From positions 6,606,001 to 6,670,000 of the forward strand of contig CM076147.1 of the NCBI GenBank assembly GCA_038025085.1: a stretch of 64,000 nucleotides of DNA, written 5' to 3'. The position numbers were made by a program, and so were the translations under genes. Shown here one piece after another: positions 22,393 to 44,742 of this stretch (position 1 is the first letter of the stretch; each line of letters begins with the position of its first letter). The DNA comes from Tetragonia tetragonoides. Its lineage: Eukaryota; Streptophyta; Magnoliopsida; Caryophyllales; Aizoaceae. The notes under the pieces were generated by a model that worked only from the letters and a program-made list of their open reading frames with translations, was not told the origin of the DNA and made no database searches.

Positions 22393-23279
22393 ATATCGCC
22401 TGTATTGGAGTATTTGTATTGACCTGTATTTGTATTGAACTGTCCATTTTCAGGAGAGCCAAAAGCTTTACTACTTTTTGGCGTTGGAGTATAATGGACT
22501 AAATCGAAATGGCTCATAACACTGTTAGCACTTCTTATTTATTGTGGAGTTGCCGATAGTCGTCGCACTTCGGATGAGGGTCAAACGGAAACAACCTCTC
22601 TGTTCTCATAGGGGTAAGGTTACGTACATCCGTCTACCCCTTACTCCGCCTAGGCGGGAGCCTCTTTAGAAGCACTGGGGTAATGTTGATGAATGGTCCG
22701 GAAAAAAGAAACAGAATTTTGACCGAAAATAAACATGAGGATTACCATTGTCATGAACGGTTACCATTATCAAAATACTGTTGGCATGATTACCATTGTC
22801 ATGTGTCCAAGGTGTGGGCGAATGAGACTCATGTGATCCCCAAAGCTTTAATAGCAATAATACTAATAATTATTGGCTATAAATATACAATTCCTACTAC
22901 TATGTCTAAACTGGAGAACGAACGGCAAGAAAACAACCAAATCAGACCAAAATGCAAAAAGTTGACGTGTAGTATGGCATCTTCACATGGTTATCCCGCA
23001 CTTCCTGATGAGTGATGACAAGGACTTTTTGGTGAATATATTCAATAACACAAACAACCTAATCAGGCCTCTTAATTAACCCGTTGATAAGTAGTGGTCC
23101 AAACTGTCCCACCTTTTGAGGGGCCTATACGCCTAGCCAACACGTACAATAGTCGACAGTGGATACATTTGTTGTGAACAAAAGAAAAGACTAGTCTAGT
23201 CTGGTCTACTACTGTTACATAAGAAGTTGCAAGAAAAAAGGACAAAGCTGTTCCCACCATTTTTTTGATCGTCTTAAAC

Positions 23280-27181
<3,902 letters not shown>

Positions 27182-28373
27182 GGAGGCCTTTTTCCTCCCC
27201 TAATTCTATATCCACCAGAGTAGAAAATGAACTCCACATGGTGTTAATCACTGATTCATCAAATGCTTGCTTGCTTGTTTGGTTTTTCTTTCTTCATTAA
27301 CATGGATAAATTTACTTACACAAAAGGTATAGGTTCAAAACTTGTGTGCCAAGAGGGTCGAAATGTGGCCATTGTAAAGGGTAACATATTGTTTATTCAT
27401 TTATTTATTATTCTAATAAGATACTTTCTTTTATTTTCTTACAAATCAGACCAAGTTCGTGTTCACCACAGTTCCTAGTAGAATGTCATACAAGTTCATC
27501 TTTGCTTCTTTGTTCTAATTTTGTCACTGTTTCAAGTGTTATATAAGTTGGTCTTATGCAATTTGTTTTTGTGCATGATCCTAATCTTGTTTACTTGGAT
27601 ATTTTACCCCTTTGGAGTTAGGACTAGTATTATGGTATGTTTTTTAGTTGTGTTCTAGGGAAGGTAAGCTACGTGATCGGGGGTTGTCTCGGACTCCACC
27701 AAGCCAAGCCTAATCCAATATGGGTACTCCGGGATGTTCTCGTCATCAAGTAGTATGTCAAATGCCAAGTATGTCCAATGCTACCTTAGGTTAATTATGT
27801 CTACTCAAGTATGATGATGAGCTATGTATATGGTGAAATAGTAAAGTAATGTTTTTTTTTTTTTTTTTGATAATTAGTGTATTCTTTATTAATAATTAGA
27901 TAGACTATCAAAATTGTACATATCTCACAAATACACCAAAAGTGCACATCCATCCTAACATCATTCAATCAATCCACCCCCACCTTCCAGTAAGGGTTGA
28001 GCGGAAGATTCAATCATGTGCCTAGACATGACTTTTCCCCCTCAAGCTCAAGGAGAGATTTTCCACATTAATATTATGTGTTTGAACTATTTTGATTGTT
28101 TAGTATTGTTATGTTTTCGCGTGCATTATAATTTTGTTGAAATTTTCATCAAATAGTGTCTAAGAAATGACATAAACTAACCCAAAACACTTCCTGTATA
28201 AATACACCGTACAGTTAATGGTATAAATGTAGATTTAAAAATCTCTTCCAAAAAAATTATTGTATGTTTTATCATTACTACTCCTCTCTCTCAACTTCTG
28301 CTTCTCTCCAAAGAGGACAATGGAGGTGGAGTAAATGGATTTCTTGAACGATAAAACAAAGTACTTTTTTGAG

Positions 28374-28448
28374 CTTGGTATGGTAGCGTAGTGGCGCACC
28401 CTCCCTCCCCCAATTGTTCTCGGCAATAGCCTTGATTCAAGTTTAATT
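28374..28448 (+). repeat. Possible tRNA-like SINE remnant
   Basis: GGTAGCGTAGTGGCGCACC resembles a Pol III A box. TTGATTCAAGTTTAA, about 45 bp further on, is a weak B box. Confidence 0.35.
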
Positions 28449-28867
28449 TCCAATAAAGTTTGAGGTTACTTTCCCATTAAAAACACAATTTACTTTTTTG
28501 CATAATGACATTGACGATTGTCATGTGCAGTGACGGATATAGAAATGATTTTTGTTGAGGGCGAGGGATAATAATTAGAAAACAAATAAATTTTCAATTG
28601 GAAAAAACCTCTAAAATTTTTATAATTATTCCTCAATTTTCAAAACTTGGTTAGGGTATCCGTCCCTGATCCCGAAGGGTATCCACCACTTGACTCATGT
28701 GTCAAGTAACATAGGTGTCGGTGACTGAGACTCGTGTGAATCTTTATATACAAGACTTTTTGGCTATAAATACACTACACCTCTTTAGTCTTTTACTAGT
28801 ATCTCAAAACGGAGACCGAACGGCAAGAAAACAACCATATAAAACCAAAATGCACTTAATTGACATG

Positions 28868-29037
28868 GAAAATGTTTGCTTTATCCAGTGGGTAAATAAC
28901 CCATCTTTATTTTGTATCTATCTCTTTCCTATTTTGAATGTCATTTTTTGGAAATAGAGGAAAGAAAATGTGAAAATAGAGGAGAGATATAGACACAAAG
29001 ATAAGTGGGTTGCCAACACAGTGAGCGGATGTATCAT
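28868..29037. mobile_element. Short foldback MITE, copy B, in the promoter of gene 4
   Basis: Homologous along its length to 15193-15352. Gene 3 has the uninterrupted site (GACGTGTAGTATGGC, about 22963), so this insertion is younger than the gene 3/4 duplication. It lies between the shared TATA-like motif and the start codon of gene 4. Confidence 0.65.
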
Positions 29038-29316
29038 ATGTAAGTATGGCACTACAGTATACACATGCTCATCTCGCAATTTGTGATGACCCAAGACTTT
29101 TTGGTGTACATTTATTACACAAACAACCAAATCAAAGCCCCCCTAAAATCTGTCCATAAATGAACCCAAAAACTACAAGTCTTAGTCTTACTCCTTTTAC
29201 ATTACATAAGAAGTTGCAAGAAAAGGGAAGTTGCTCTCAACATTCTTTTCATCTTTCTGCAAAAAAAAAAAAGAAAAAAAGAAAAGAAAAAAAATCTTTT
29301 GATCTTCACTTAAAAC

Positions 29317-34363
<5,047 letters not shown>

Positions 34364-35299
34364 GGAGGCCTAAGGCCTTGGCCTCCCCTAATTCTCATCC
34401 CGCCTGAGTAGAAATTAAACGTGTAGAATGAATTAATCACTGATTCATCAAATGCTTGCTTGTTTGGTTTTCTTTCTTTATCAACATGGTTAAATTTGCT
34501 TACGGAAGGTATAGGTTCAAAACTTGTGTACCAAGTGGATGTGGCAATTGTGAAGGTTAACATTTTGCTCTATTCATTTAGGTGTTGTGTAAGACCGTTT
34601 CGTGGTGAGACAATCAAAAGAAAGTTTTTTATTCAAAATGTAGCATTTTTTTGATACTTTTTAGAGTAGTTTATAAGTAACACTTTCTCTCAAAATGTAA
34701 CCGCCTTTCACGGTGAGATCCTCCTTTAAAAGTTTTTGTGTTCGCTTTCTTAATCTTTCACATCAGACCAAGTTAGTTTCACATGTTCCTTAAACTGATA
34801 CAAGTTCATCTTTGCTTCTTTTTTCTTTTCTGAGGAACTGGATTCCTCAAGAGTATTACTTCCTTTCAAACTTCTACACCATGAAAGCATAGAAAACACT
34901 AATGAGTAATGATACCTTAGAAGTAATCAATAAACTCATTGGCACAAAAGCAAAAACAAAAGACAGAAAACAATACTAATTCAATGCAAAATACAACAAA
35001 TTTATGGATTTCAAACTTTCTTTACAACATAAAATTTGAAAGAAAGGCCAAACCAAACTTACATATATATACATAAGCACATAACCGTACTTACATATAT
35101 GTTTCTTTTCAAAATATTAACCACTAATAGGAAACCCATAATACTAGACCTTAAACAGAACATAAAAATAACAAATAAAACCAACCATACATCAGTTCCT
35201 CCCCTGTTTTTTCTTTCTTTTTTTTTTTTCAAACCAAAACAGAAAATCAAAAGCTACTAAACATAAAAGTACCCAAAATAGTTAGGCACCAAAGTTCAT
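34364..35299. other. Region between ADH gene 4 and the dehydrin gene (tail-to-tail)
   Basis: To about 34825 it is 3' flank shared with gene 3, interrupted by a segment at about 34585-34740 with GTGTAAGACCGTTTCGTGG and TTCACGGTGAGATCC at its ends (probable old MITE). The rest is AT-rich and should include the 3' untranslated region of the dehydrin gene on the minus strand. Confidence 0.5.
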
Positions 35300-36711
35300 T
35301 CACTCACTCTCTTTTTTCTCATCCTTTTTCTCATCTTCACCATTCTTAGAGCTAAACCCAGGGATCTTCTCCTTAATCTTCTCCAAGAACCCCTTCTTCT
35401 CCCCTTCGACACTCGGCTCGGCCACCGGAGCAGGAGCCACAGGGGCCGGGGCCGGGGCCACGACGTCGTGGTCGTCGGCCTTCTTATGCTGACCTGGCAA
35501 CTTGTCCTTAATTTTGTCAAGGAAACCCTTCTTATCCTCTTGATCATCCTGATGAACTGGTGCAACTGGTGTAGGGTGAGACGGCTCAGAGTACACTACC
35601 TCTTCTACATGGACTTTGTGATCGTCACACTTTTCAACAGGCACATTTGTGTCCTCTTCATGATGACCTGGCAATTTCTCCTTTATCTTCTCCTTTAATC
35701 CTTTCTTTTCTTTCTTTTCCTTCTTTCTCTTTTTCTTCTCTTCATCTCCTTCATCAGACTGCAGATCAAAATGTCCAATGGATCAGAAAACACACAAATC
35801 ATCAACATATAATCATCAAAAATAAAAAAAATAAAAAATAAAAAAAATCATCAACATATTAAAATCGAATAACATAAAACCATTTCTATAGCCAAGACGT
35901 CATGCTTGTTTGAGGTCGACTCATACCAATTTTTGAGAAAATCGAATACCCAAAGGGCAAAAACAGAAAATAGCTAATGTTATCAACGATTAGATGTCCC
36001 TAACAAATTAATTTCACGAATTGACCGGTCCTTAATAGAGTATATGATAAATGCTAGACAAACTTAGTACGTACTAGATACATATGAAATATGATATAGA
36101 CAAATTTAATCCTTGTGATTAGGACACGTAACTCAATATCTAAACCAAATTAGTAATTGATCATTCATGTTTTGATCATTTCTACCTAAACTCCTATTTT
36201 CAGATTGGCCACTTACTTTAGATAACTTTTTTGTTTGGGTTCAAAACTTCAAATAAAGTACTTGTATATCGTTTTACCCTGTGTATACCTCAAAAATATC
36301 TTTACGACTTTACCAACTAAACTTGTTGATATGAACTAACACATATGAGAAGAAGAAAAATACTTATATGTATATGAGCAAAGTACTTACAGAGCTAGAG
36401 CTAGAGCTAGAGCTAGAGCTATCAGATCGGTGAAGTTTCTGAAGGAGACTTTCATGTTTCTTCTCCTCACCACCTTCCTCCTTTTTACACTCATCCGACA
36501 CTTGAACCTTATGTTCAAACTCGGACGCGATCACCTCGTCCTGAGGCCTCTTCTCCTTCTCCTCCTCCTTCTTCATGAAATCGAACAACCCTCGATCAGT
36601 GCTCTCAACCTTATTCTCCCCACCATCGTTGTTGTTGTTCTCCGTAGTAGGCGGCATCGCCTCATTTGCAGCCTGTTGCCCGTAAAATAGTATAGCACCT
36701 TGTTCAGCCAT
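35300..36711 (-). CDS. Dehydrin, FSK3 type (group 2 LEA protein), 259 aa
   Basis: Two exons on the minus strand, 36711-36391 and 35758-35300, joined in phase 0 across a 632-bp intron (donor TCT/GTAAGT, acceptor CTGCAG/TCT). Seen in order: an F segment DRGLFDFMKK near residue 40; an S segment of ten serines (LHRSD before it, DEGDEE after it) split by the intron; then three K segments KKGLKEKIKEKLPG, KKGFLDKIKDKLPG and KKGFLEKIKEKIPG. Dehydrins are disordered, heat-stable proteins that protect membranes and proteins during cold and drought. The S segment is a phosphorylation site in the family. The acidic, Lys/Glu-rich make-up is like the COR47/ERD10 group. I start at MAEQGAIL rather than at the upstream Met (36732), because the latter lies in untranslated-looking sequence. 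An intron inside the S segment is usual for this group. Confidence 0.93.
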
Positions 36712-37274
36712 AGCTAGATAGCTAATTAACAAATTGATGAACTACTGATAACTAAATTAAGGTGTTTGAGGTATAAGTACACACAAGTAAGAGAGAGAAA
36801 ATAAATGGAGCTGAGTTTGTTTGGAGACGAAGTGATTCTAATGCTTTTATTGCTTTGCTTTGGTTTGCTTGATTGTTTTGCTTTGGCTTTTGGGTTGTGA
36901 AGCTTAAGACGTGGTGTAACGGGTTTTTATAACGCTCCAGTTGTAACGCGGATCGTACACGAGGAAGTTGTTTTTATTTAATTTTATTTTTATTTTTAGT
37001 TTGTTTGAGGTGACGAGGAAGTTATTAATTGATTCTCCTCTTTTTTTTTTCTTGTTGGCTTTTTCTTTAGGGGGACATAAATAATTCGTGTTAAAGTGCC
37101 CGTCCGTAACCGACGTGTTCAGCTGATCTTCCGGGCTTAATTTTTATAATTTTTTTTATTTTATGAGTTTAGAATTTAGAAATAGTCGTCCTTGCCATTG
37201 GACTAGTGCCACGAGGTTACTTTTGGGAATTTCAATTTTTAGGACTTCTCAAATTCCCCATCACTACACACTAC
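36712..37274 (-). promoter_or_regulatory. Dehydrin promoter region
   Basis: A TATA box TATAAAAA (minus strand) lies at 36924-36931, about 213 bp before the start codon. An ACGTG core lies at 36909-36913, between it and the gene, and the fused DRE/ABRE motif at 37109-37117 is upstream. The remaining sequence is AT-rich without other features I can name. Confidence 0.6.
37109..37117. promoter_or_regulatory. Overlapping DRE/CRT and ABRE core
   Basis: ACCGACGTG: the ACCGAC core bound by DREB/CBF factors overlaps the ACGTG core bound by bZIP ABF factors by two bases. It sits about 180 bp upstream of the dehydrin TATA box. Both sites are established cold and ABA elements; function here is inferred from position. 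Confidence 0.55.
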
Positions 37275-37946
37275 TAGACCTGTCAATTCCCGACCCGATC
37301 TGAAAACCCGACCCAACCCGACCCATTTTTTTTAGGGTTCTGACACTGATTTTCTGACCCGAAATCCAGTTTGACCCTAACCCAATTAACCCGGTGTTTT
37401 TTGGGTCAAACCCAACCCATTAATGTATCGACCCGTTTGACCCGAAAAATAGAACAATTTGAAATTATAAACAAAAAAGTTCGACTAAAATATCCTAAAA
37501 ACAAACAAAATATTTTTTTCTTTCATTAACTTTTTCTCTTCCTATTTGTTCTCTCAAAATAAGAAATTTTGCTTTTAACTACGCTAAAATGGACGGAAAT
37601 ATAAAGCACAACTCATCGAATAATTAAAAAAAAGTATAAAGAATATCATATAGTCGTATATACATACCAAAACATGTAAAAATACACGTACGTAGTTAAT
37701 ACAAGCTATAAGTTAGAGTATAAATTGGCAAATATACCATTTGAAAGCATAAATTGGCTATATAATTAAAGAAGAAGAAAAAAAATTATTGGGTCACTCG
37801 ACCCGCTGGGTCAATCCAAACCCGACAACACTGGGTCAGGGTCGAGCATTTCTCAACCCGAACCCGAAATGACCCGACCCGCTGTGACCCTAACCCGACA
37901 TGACCCGAACCCGAACCCAACCCGCCCGACCCAATTGACAGGTCTA
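37275..37946. mobile_element. Non-autonomous hAT element (672 bp) with 8-bp target duplication
   Basis: Terminal inverted repeats TAGACCTGTCAATT at 37275 and at the right end (reverse complement), flanked by perfect CACACTAC duplications at 37267-37274 and 37947-37954. The interior is rich in ACCCGACCC motifs at both ends, arranged so the element can fold. No transposase frame is present. Confidence 0.92.
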
Positions 37947-38010
37947 CACACTACCTTTCAAAAGAGGAAACAATATCACTATCACTAATAGAACACAAAG
38001 AAAATGACTA

Positions 38011-39112
<1,102 letters not shown>

Positions 39113-40639
39113 TAATTTAAAAGATCATTATTACTAATACGAAAAATAACTAGTACAAGTACAACATGACTTGGATCATATTTTTAGTAACTCTATTTTC
39201 AAAGATATGTTTTTTTTTTCTTCCTTGCTCTTTAATTTCTTCGTTTGTCGTTATTCTTTTTGTTATACGTAAATATAGAGTATATATAAAAAAAACAACA
39301 CATTTATAATCATGAAATTAGTGGTAATACCACACTTAATCAATGACAGAACCTTACAGAATAGTTAAAAATTAAAGACATCACTTACCCAATAACACAA
39401 TCAATGAAAATTAGTACAATACCTTAACTAATCAGTAAAAATGAGTAAAAATAACTGGAAAAAAATACACTTTTAATTTAGGACATGGGAGTACTAGTTA
39501 TTTTTAGCCAACAAAATAAAAGGAATATTTTTTGCTTAAGATCCCCAAGGTCAGAAATAGCATAATGAAACGTCGGCCCTATGAATATGAAAAAGAGCGG
39601 TCAAGAATCTTCAAGAAAAAGCAAAATAAAAAAACGGATGGAGAGGAAATTGAAACATCCCGTCAAACGCACAAAATGCATGACGTGATCTTAGCCAATA
39701 GGAGCCTGCAACGTGTACATAAGCAAAATGGAGCTGTTGTATTTGGTGGGACCTGATCAAAGTGTCGGCCTTACCTCGATAGGATACGATAAAACTGGAA
39801 AGGTCGGTGAGACGAGGGGCCTGAACCCGTCAGAAATGGACACGTGTCGGTGCGTTGGGACTATACTAGGCGTTTCGAGATCTACGAGCACGTATGGCTT
39901 CTAGCTTCCTATTGGCCATTGTCATTTATTCTTCGCTCAAGATTTCTCATCAAATTTATCAAAATTCATGAGACCAAAAAAGAATAAATATCAGGGGCTT
40001 CGTATGAGGCAGTTTTAAGATGAGTGGCCTTATATAATATAAGTATGATGTATGTTTAGTTATTGAGTGGCATCATATTAAAATGGTATCATAAGAGACT
40101 TATCACGGGTATTTTCTGAATGGAAGTGAATTGGACCAAGCAGAATTCTCGATGAACTTCACTAAATCGAATAGTGAAAATAGAAAAAAGTATGTGTTAT
40201 CAAAGTAAATTGAACACCTTGAATTAAAATGACCTGAACCAAATTGATATTAAATGAGTGGAAAAGCACACACTGGTCACATTTACACTTAGTAATACGA
40301 GTTCAGAGTTGGCAGAATTTGACCCATAGTCCAAAGGATTACCGCCGAGCACGGTGATTATGTACTCCGGGTTTGTAGATACCTTAAGGGACACAAGGTT
40401 TCTGGTGTTTTAGAAACACCACCTGACTTTGTTACCCTCTAATACACCCTTGGAAATAAGGGGTGGTTTTTGTACTATTTGGAAAAGGATTAAAAGAAAA
40501 AAAGATAATTTGAAAATATTTTATTGGTTGGGCAATACCAAATAAGCAAAGAGTGTGTGGTTTGTTACTGTGACACTTGAAGTTTTTCGCTTAAAGGATG
40601 TGATACTGTACTTGACCAAGGGACTTAAAACTGCTTCAT

Positions 40640-40713
40640 ATCCAAGACGAGATTCAAACTCTCAGCATTTGCTAAGGGTGTATAAGTCTGTACCACTCAA
40701 CCACACCCCATTG
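40640..40713 (-). repeat. tRNA-like SINE remnant
   Basis: On the minus strand, GTGTGGTTGAGTGGTACAG (A box) and GAGTTTGAATCTC (B box) are about 35 bp apart. Confidence 0.45.
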
Positions 40714-40786
40714 GTTAATGTAAGTGATAATCAGGGTAGTTCGTGACATTTCGAAGGCCCTATGCTAAAAGTAAAAATGAGGCCCT

Positions 40787-41049
40787 GGTCTAGTGGTTCA
40801 AGCTTACTCCCAAGTGGTTTGATAAGGCAAGGTCACGAGTTCGAATCATTCCCCCTATGCCTTGTCTCTGCTGGCTTATAGGAACTATACTAGCCCCTTG
40901 TTGGTGCTACGTTTACCGGCCAGTGTTGCGCTGATTGTTCAGTTAGTTTGATACTATATGTATGACTGTTAAACACGAGAGTCCGAACATGATGTAGTGG
41001 GGGTGCCTCTGTCACCATTCACTTGAGTTGTCTTTTTTATTACCAAAAC
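40787..41049 (+). mobile_element. tRNA-derived SINE with target duplication
   Basis: The head GGTCTAGTGGTTCAAG (A box) and CGAGTTCGAATCATTCC (B box) are tRNA-like, followed by a non-tRNA body. Flanks AAAAATGAGGCCCT (40773-40786) and AAAAAGTGAGACCCT (41050-41064) look like a slightly diverged target-site duplication. Confidence 0.7.
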
Positions 41050-41411
41050 AAAAAGTGAGACCCTAAGATGTAATTTTTAATAATAAACTTCTTTAAATAT
41101 AACATTTACTTACAATCTTTACACAAAAAAAAAAAAAAAAAAAAAAGAAGAAAAGACCCTTAATTACATGACTATATCATCCATGTAATTAAGACAGCTA
41201 CTATAGCACCTAAAAGAATAGACAACATATAAATAAAAAAACTAACCCGGGTTTTATTTGAGTATTAAATGAGTAATATGCTTGTTCTTTATCAAGCAAG
41301 TTTTGACCGAATATGTTCGCGAGCAACTCGTGAGTACATCAGATCTTTATATGTTTTTGCATTATAACCTATAATAATACTAATCAGTATAGTCGAGTTA
41401 GTAGAGAGCTC

Positions 41412-41512
41412 TGTTACACACGAAATAAAATAGACTTATGATACAGTGGATAAATTAAGTCAAAAGAAGTCAAAGTCAAAACGAATTAGACGGCATTGAG
41501 AAGTCTAAAATA

Positions 41513-41591
<79 letters not shown>

Positions 41592-42262
41592 CACACGAAA
41601 GCAGTTGTCTGAAGAGATAATACGAACATCAGTTAACTAGGGAGAATACGAAGAAAGTCAAGAGAAGTGGAAAACGTGGGGAAGTTGGACACCAGCATGA
41701 AGGAAGTGGACAAGGAGAAGAACTGCTAGATCATGGGCAGTTATCTCAGTCCCCTATAAATACAAGAAGGAACAAAAGAACAAGGCATCAGAGCTCATAT
41801 TGACAAGACGTCATAAAGTAGACATTAGAGTAGTGTTAGTGTATCTTAGGAGTAGATTATCAGTTTAGGCTCTTCGAGCAAGTGTAATCAAGTCACTCAG
41901 CAATGGCGCCTTCTTTTGAGGTATAATTGCTTTATCTTTTATTTTGTGCTTTGAATCGAATGTATGGCTTACTTTGATCAAATGAAGTATGTTTAAGATT
42001 CCTTACTAAATCCTGCTCTTTTAAAGTTTCAATTTATGCTTGTTGATGTGGCATTCTGTCGAAGTATTCGAAAATAATAACTGTCACTGTTGATGAGTGT
42101 CCACCTCTTGACCGAGTAGTATTGGGAAGTGGAGGAGTGGGTTCGAATAGGGAGTGGCCTGCTCCAAGATAGTACTCGACTCGTTTTAGGACCTTTTAGG
42201 GTGCATAGGGCTGCCCTTAATTATAGGTTGCTTGTGACCCCTAAGTACCAAGCACAATAACA
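41412..42262 (+). repeat. 5' LTR of Tat copy 2
   Basis: It aligns along its whole length with 60504-61354. It contains a TA tract at about 41515-41587 and a TATA box TATAAATA at 41755-41762. The primer-binding site TGGCGACCACAGTGGGA starts at 42267, five bases after the LTR. Confidence 0.9.
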
Positions 42263-42317
42263 AATTTGGCGACCACAGTGGGAGTAACAAAATACACTCC
42301 ACGAATAAACCTTTTTA

Positions 42318-44742
42318 ATGCCTCAAACTAGGTCTCAAGTAAGAAATATATCTGGTGATATGAGTGCCCAAAGAGAGGATAATGCTTCGAATGCAGTATC
42401 CCAACCTCAAGGCTCATCTTCTCATGAAGAAACTCCACGAAAATCAAAATTTGATATACACGAAATTTATGAGAAGTTTGTGGAATGTATGAAAGAAACT
42501 CTATTGGCTGCTCGAGAAAGCCAACGAAAGGAGTATAATGACCAATATGGAGCTTTAGCACATGAAACTTCAAGGGTTTGTCACCAAATCATAGAAAGCG
42601 TAGCTGCAGATTCGAAAGATAGTCTGGCTAGGGAAGTAAATAAAATTATCCTAAATATAAAAGAGACCTTTAATTCTACATTTTTAACCTTGTCGAAAAG
42701 CCTGGCTACCAACGTGACAGTTAATCTAGAACCACATATTGAAAAGTATAACCAACTCATCGAAAAGGTCATACAGTTGGGCGGAGGAACTTTAAAAGAT
42801 AAAACACCTATAGGAGATAATATCGAATCACCTATAGGATATCCACCACCAGGTTTCCCTAGGGAGCCTTAACGAACATTTAGGAACTTTGAAACATGAC
42901 AACCATCGAATCCTATTAATTTAACTTCGTCCTCTGGAATTAATACAAATTTAGGCCTAGACCCACAGGAGATAGAAATAACATAGAAAAAGATAAAATC
43001 CCTGGGATTCCTTTCGAATATCCAAGAACATCTAGTATATTTTCACAACCTATGTATCCTGAAGATAATCCACACGGATATATTCCCGTAGGACAGGGAA
43101 ATCCCTACCAGCCCTTCGAAGGGAATTATCAGGGGAGAAGGCCAACCAATTTTTGCCAGAATTCACAATATAATAACCCAAGATATGGAACGAATGATAT
43201 TAATAATCATCCATACAGTGCACAACCCACTACATATCCTCATTCGATGCCAGGAATGATGGGAGAGGAGCCTATTTCAATCACAAATTGAACAAATTGT
43301 GGAAAGATTTTATGGGCCAACCTTAAGAAAAGTGCACAGGCCTTTAACGAGTAAGTCTTATCCTGGTTGGGTAGATAGAGCACACCCGTTTCCTCGAGGA
43401 TTTGGAGTCCCTGATTTTACTCTATTTTTTGGAGAAGATAATGTCTCTGCTTTAGAACATGTAGCTAGATTCTCATGTCAATGTAGGGAAGCAGCAGACA
43501 ATGAATATCAGAAACTTCAAATGTTCCCTAGTTGCTTAACTGGAACTGCCTTTAATTGGTATATAAGCCTAGCCTCAAATTCAATACATAGTTGGGAAGA
43601 GATGCAATTTCACTTCCAAAATCACTTTGCCAGGACCGACCGGGCATTTCGATGAGTGATTTAGCTAGAATACGACAGCATACTGGAGAATCAGTAGAAG
43701 AATATCTATCTAGATTTAAAAGGGCTAGGATCGTTGTCATACAAATCTATCTGAAAAAGAATTTGTACAATTAGCTAAAGAAAATATGGCAGCTATAGAA
43801 TACAGAATGAAATTTGATGGTCTTCCTTTCCACGACTTTAGGGAATTAGCAGAAAGTGCAATACGGTACGAAAATATGCGAAGGGAAGCAAGTCAAAGAA
43901 AACACCAAGTTTTTAATGCATTCGAAGTAGAAGCACCATGGGTGTTTGAGGATTCATTTGAAATAGATTATACTGAATTTAAGAAAGGACCACCTTTTTC
44001 TTGTCCTAAACTCGAAAAGAAAGGCATTTTAGTCGAAATAGGAGGGAAACCTAAGAAGTACCCCTTTGACACAACGAAGACTGATAAGATATTTGACTGG
44101 TTACTCGCTAATAAGAAAATTAGAAGGACCAGGAATATTAGGATACCTTCGAATTCTGAATTAGAGAAAAAGCCATACTGTAAATGGCATAACACCATGA
44201 CACATAAAACTAATGACTGTACATATTTTCGAAATATTATACAGAAGAAGATAGACGATAAGGAACTGTATTTTTCCGAAGAAGATAAAACAGAGATTGA
44301 GAAATATCCTTGTCAACAAACCTTGAAAATAAACATGATAGATATTGATACATCTACTATTTCGTGTTTACAGGTATCGAACTACACGAAGATGGCAAAT
44401 ATAATGTTTAACAGATACATAGATCAGGGCATCTTGACCTTCCCAAAGGTCAAGGACGAGGGGTTGGAAGGAATGTGTAGGTGGCACATGAATACACTAC
44501 ACAATACTGACTAATGTCAAATGGAACTAGGAACAGTTGAGTTGACTTATGTCGAATGGGTCACCTTAGGAATGGAATCTGCTGATGACATCGAAGTGCA
44601 TCAGCAAGAAGTAAGGTCTGTCGGTAAGGAACAGACAGCCAATGCCAGGGATAAGACATATAAGGAAGCCCTCGAAACAGAAGGGGTAGTAACTCCGAAA
44701 ATTGCTGCCAATCTAAAGGGGCTACAGAAGGTGTGATGCCCT
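42318..44742 (+). pseudogene. Tat copy 2 gag region, frameshifted
   Basis: A first open segment (42318-42872, MPQTRSQVRN start) is rich in charged residues and has no named domain. The gag core follows: HPFPRGFGVPDFTLFFGEDN, then SWEEMQFHFQNHF (43299-43655), then MSDLARIRQHTGESVEEYLSRFKRAR (43592-43774) and the YENMRREASQRKHQ segment (from 43786). These match the retrotransposon gag family in order, but in three frames, so there are frameshifts near 43650 and 43735. A CKWHNTMTHKTNDC motif at about 44170 is a CxxH-type knuckle region. A TAA at 44512 interrupts the tail. Capsid formation is the family role; this copy cannot make it. Confidence 0.8.

Larger units (their letters stand above)
21715..23279. 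other. Intergenic region between ADH genes 2 and 3
   Basis: It contains 3' flank shared with gene 1, an ADH exon 10 relic (22066-22162) and a tRNA-like repeat (22330-22392). From about 22800 it is promoter sequence shared with gene 4, including GGCTATAAATATAC (TATA-like, about 22873) and AGAACGAACGGCAAGAAAAC. I see no other gene. Confidence 0.6.
27182..29316. other. Intergenic region between ADH genes 3 and 4
   Basis: To about 27516 it is 3' flank shared with gene 4. A T run at 27850-27868 precedes AT-rich sequence without recognisable genes. A tRNA-like remnant lies at 28374-28448. From about 28690 it is promoter sequence shared with gene 3 (GGCTATAAATACAC near 28762), interrupted by a foldback MITE at 28868-29037. 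Confidence 0.55.
39113..41411. other. Repeat-rich intergenic region
   Basis: Holds two tRNA-related SINE-like sequences (40640-40713 minus, 40787-41049 plus) and an inverted pair AGCCAATAGGAG (about 39693) / CTTCCTATTGGCC (about 39905). A PvuII-like G-box ACACGTGTC lies at about 39840, and a piece of the MITE family also seen at 29930 near 40118-40273. A 60-aa-class open frame at 39532 looks random. I see no gene. Confidence 0.5.

Noticed and set aside
27850..28060. T run followed by AT-rich sequence as a LINE 3' end
   Set aside because: Resembles the tail of the LINE at 55097 only in the T run; no coding or target duplication seen.
39532..39904. Two overlapping short frames with a G-box nearby as a possible small gene
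   Set aside because: No domain, no splice support, and an inverted AGCCAATAGGAG pair around the region suggests repeat DNA.
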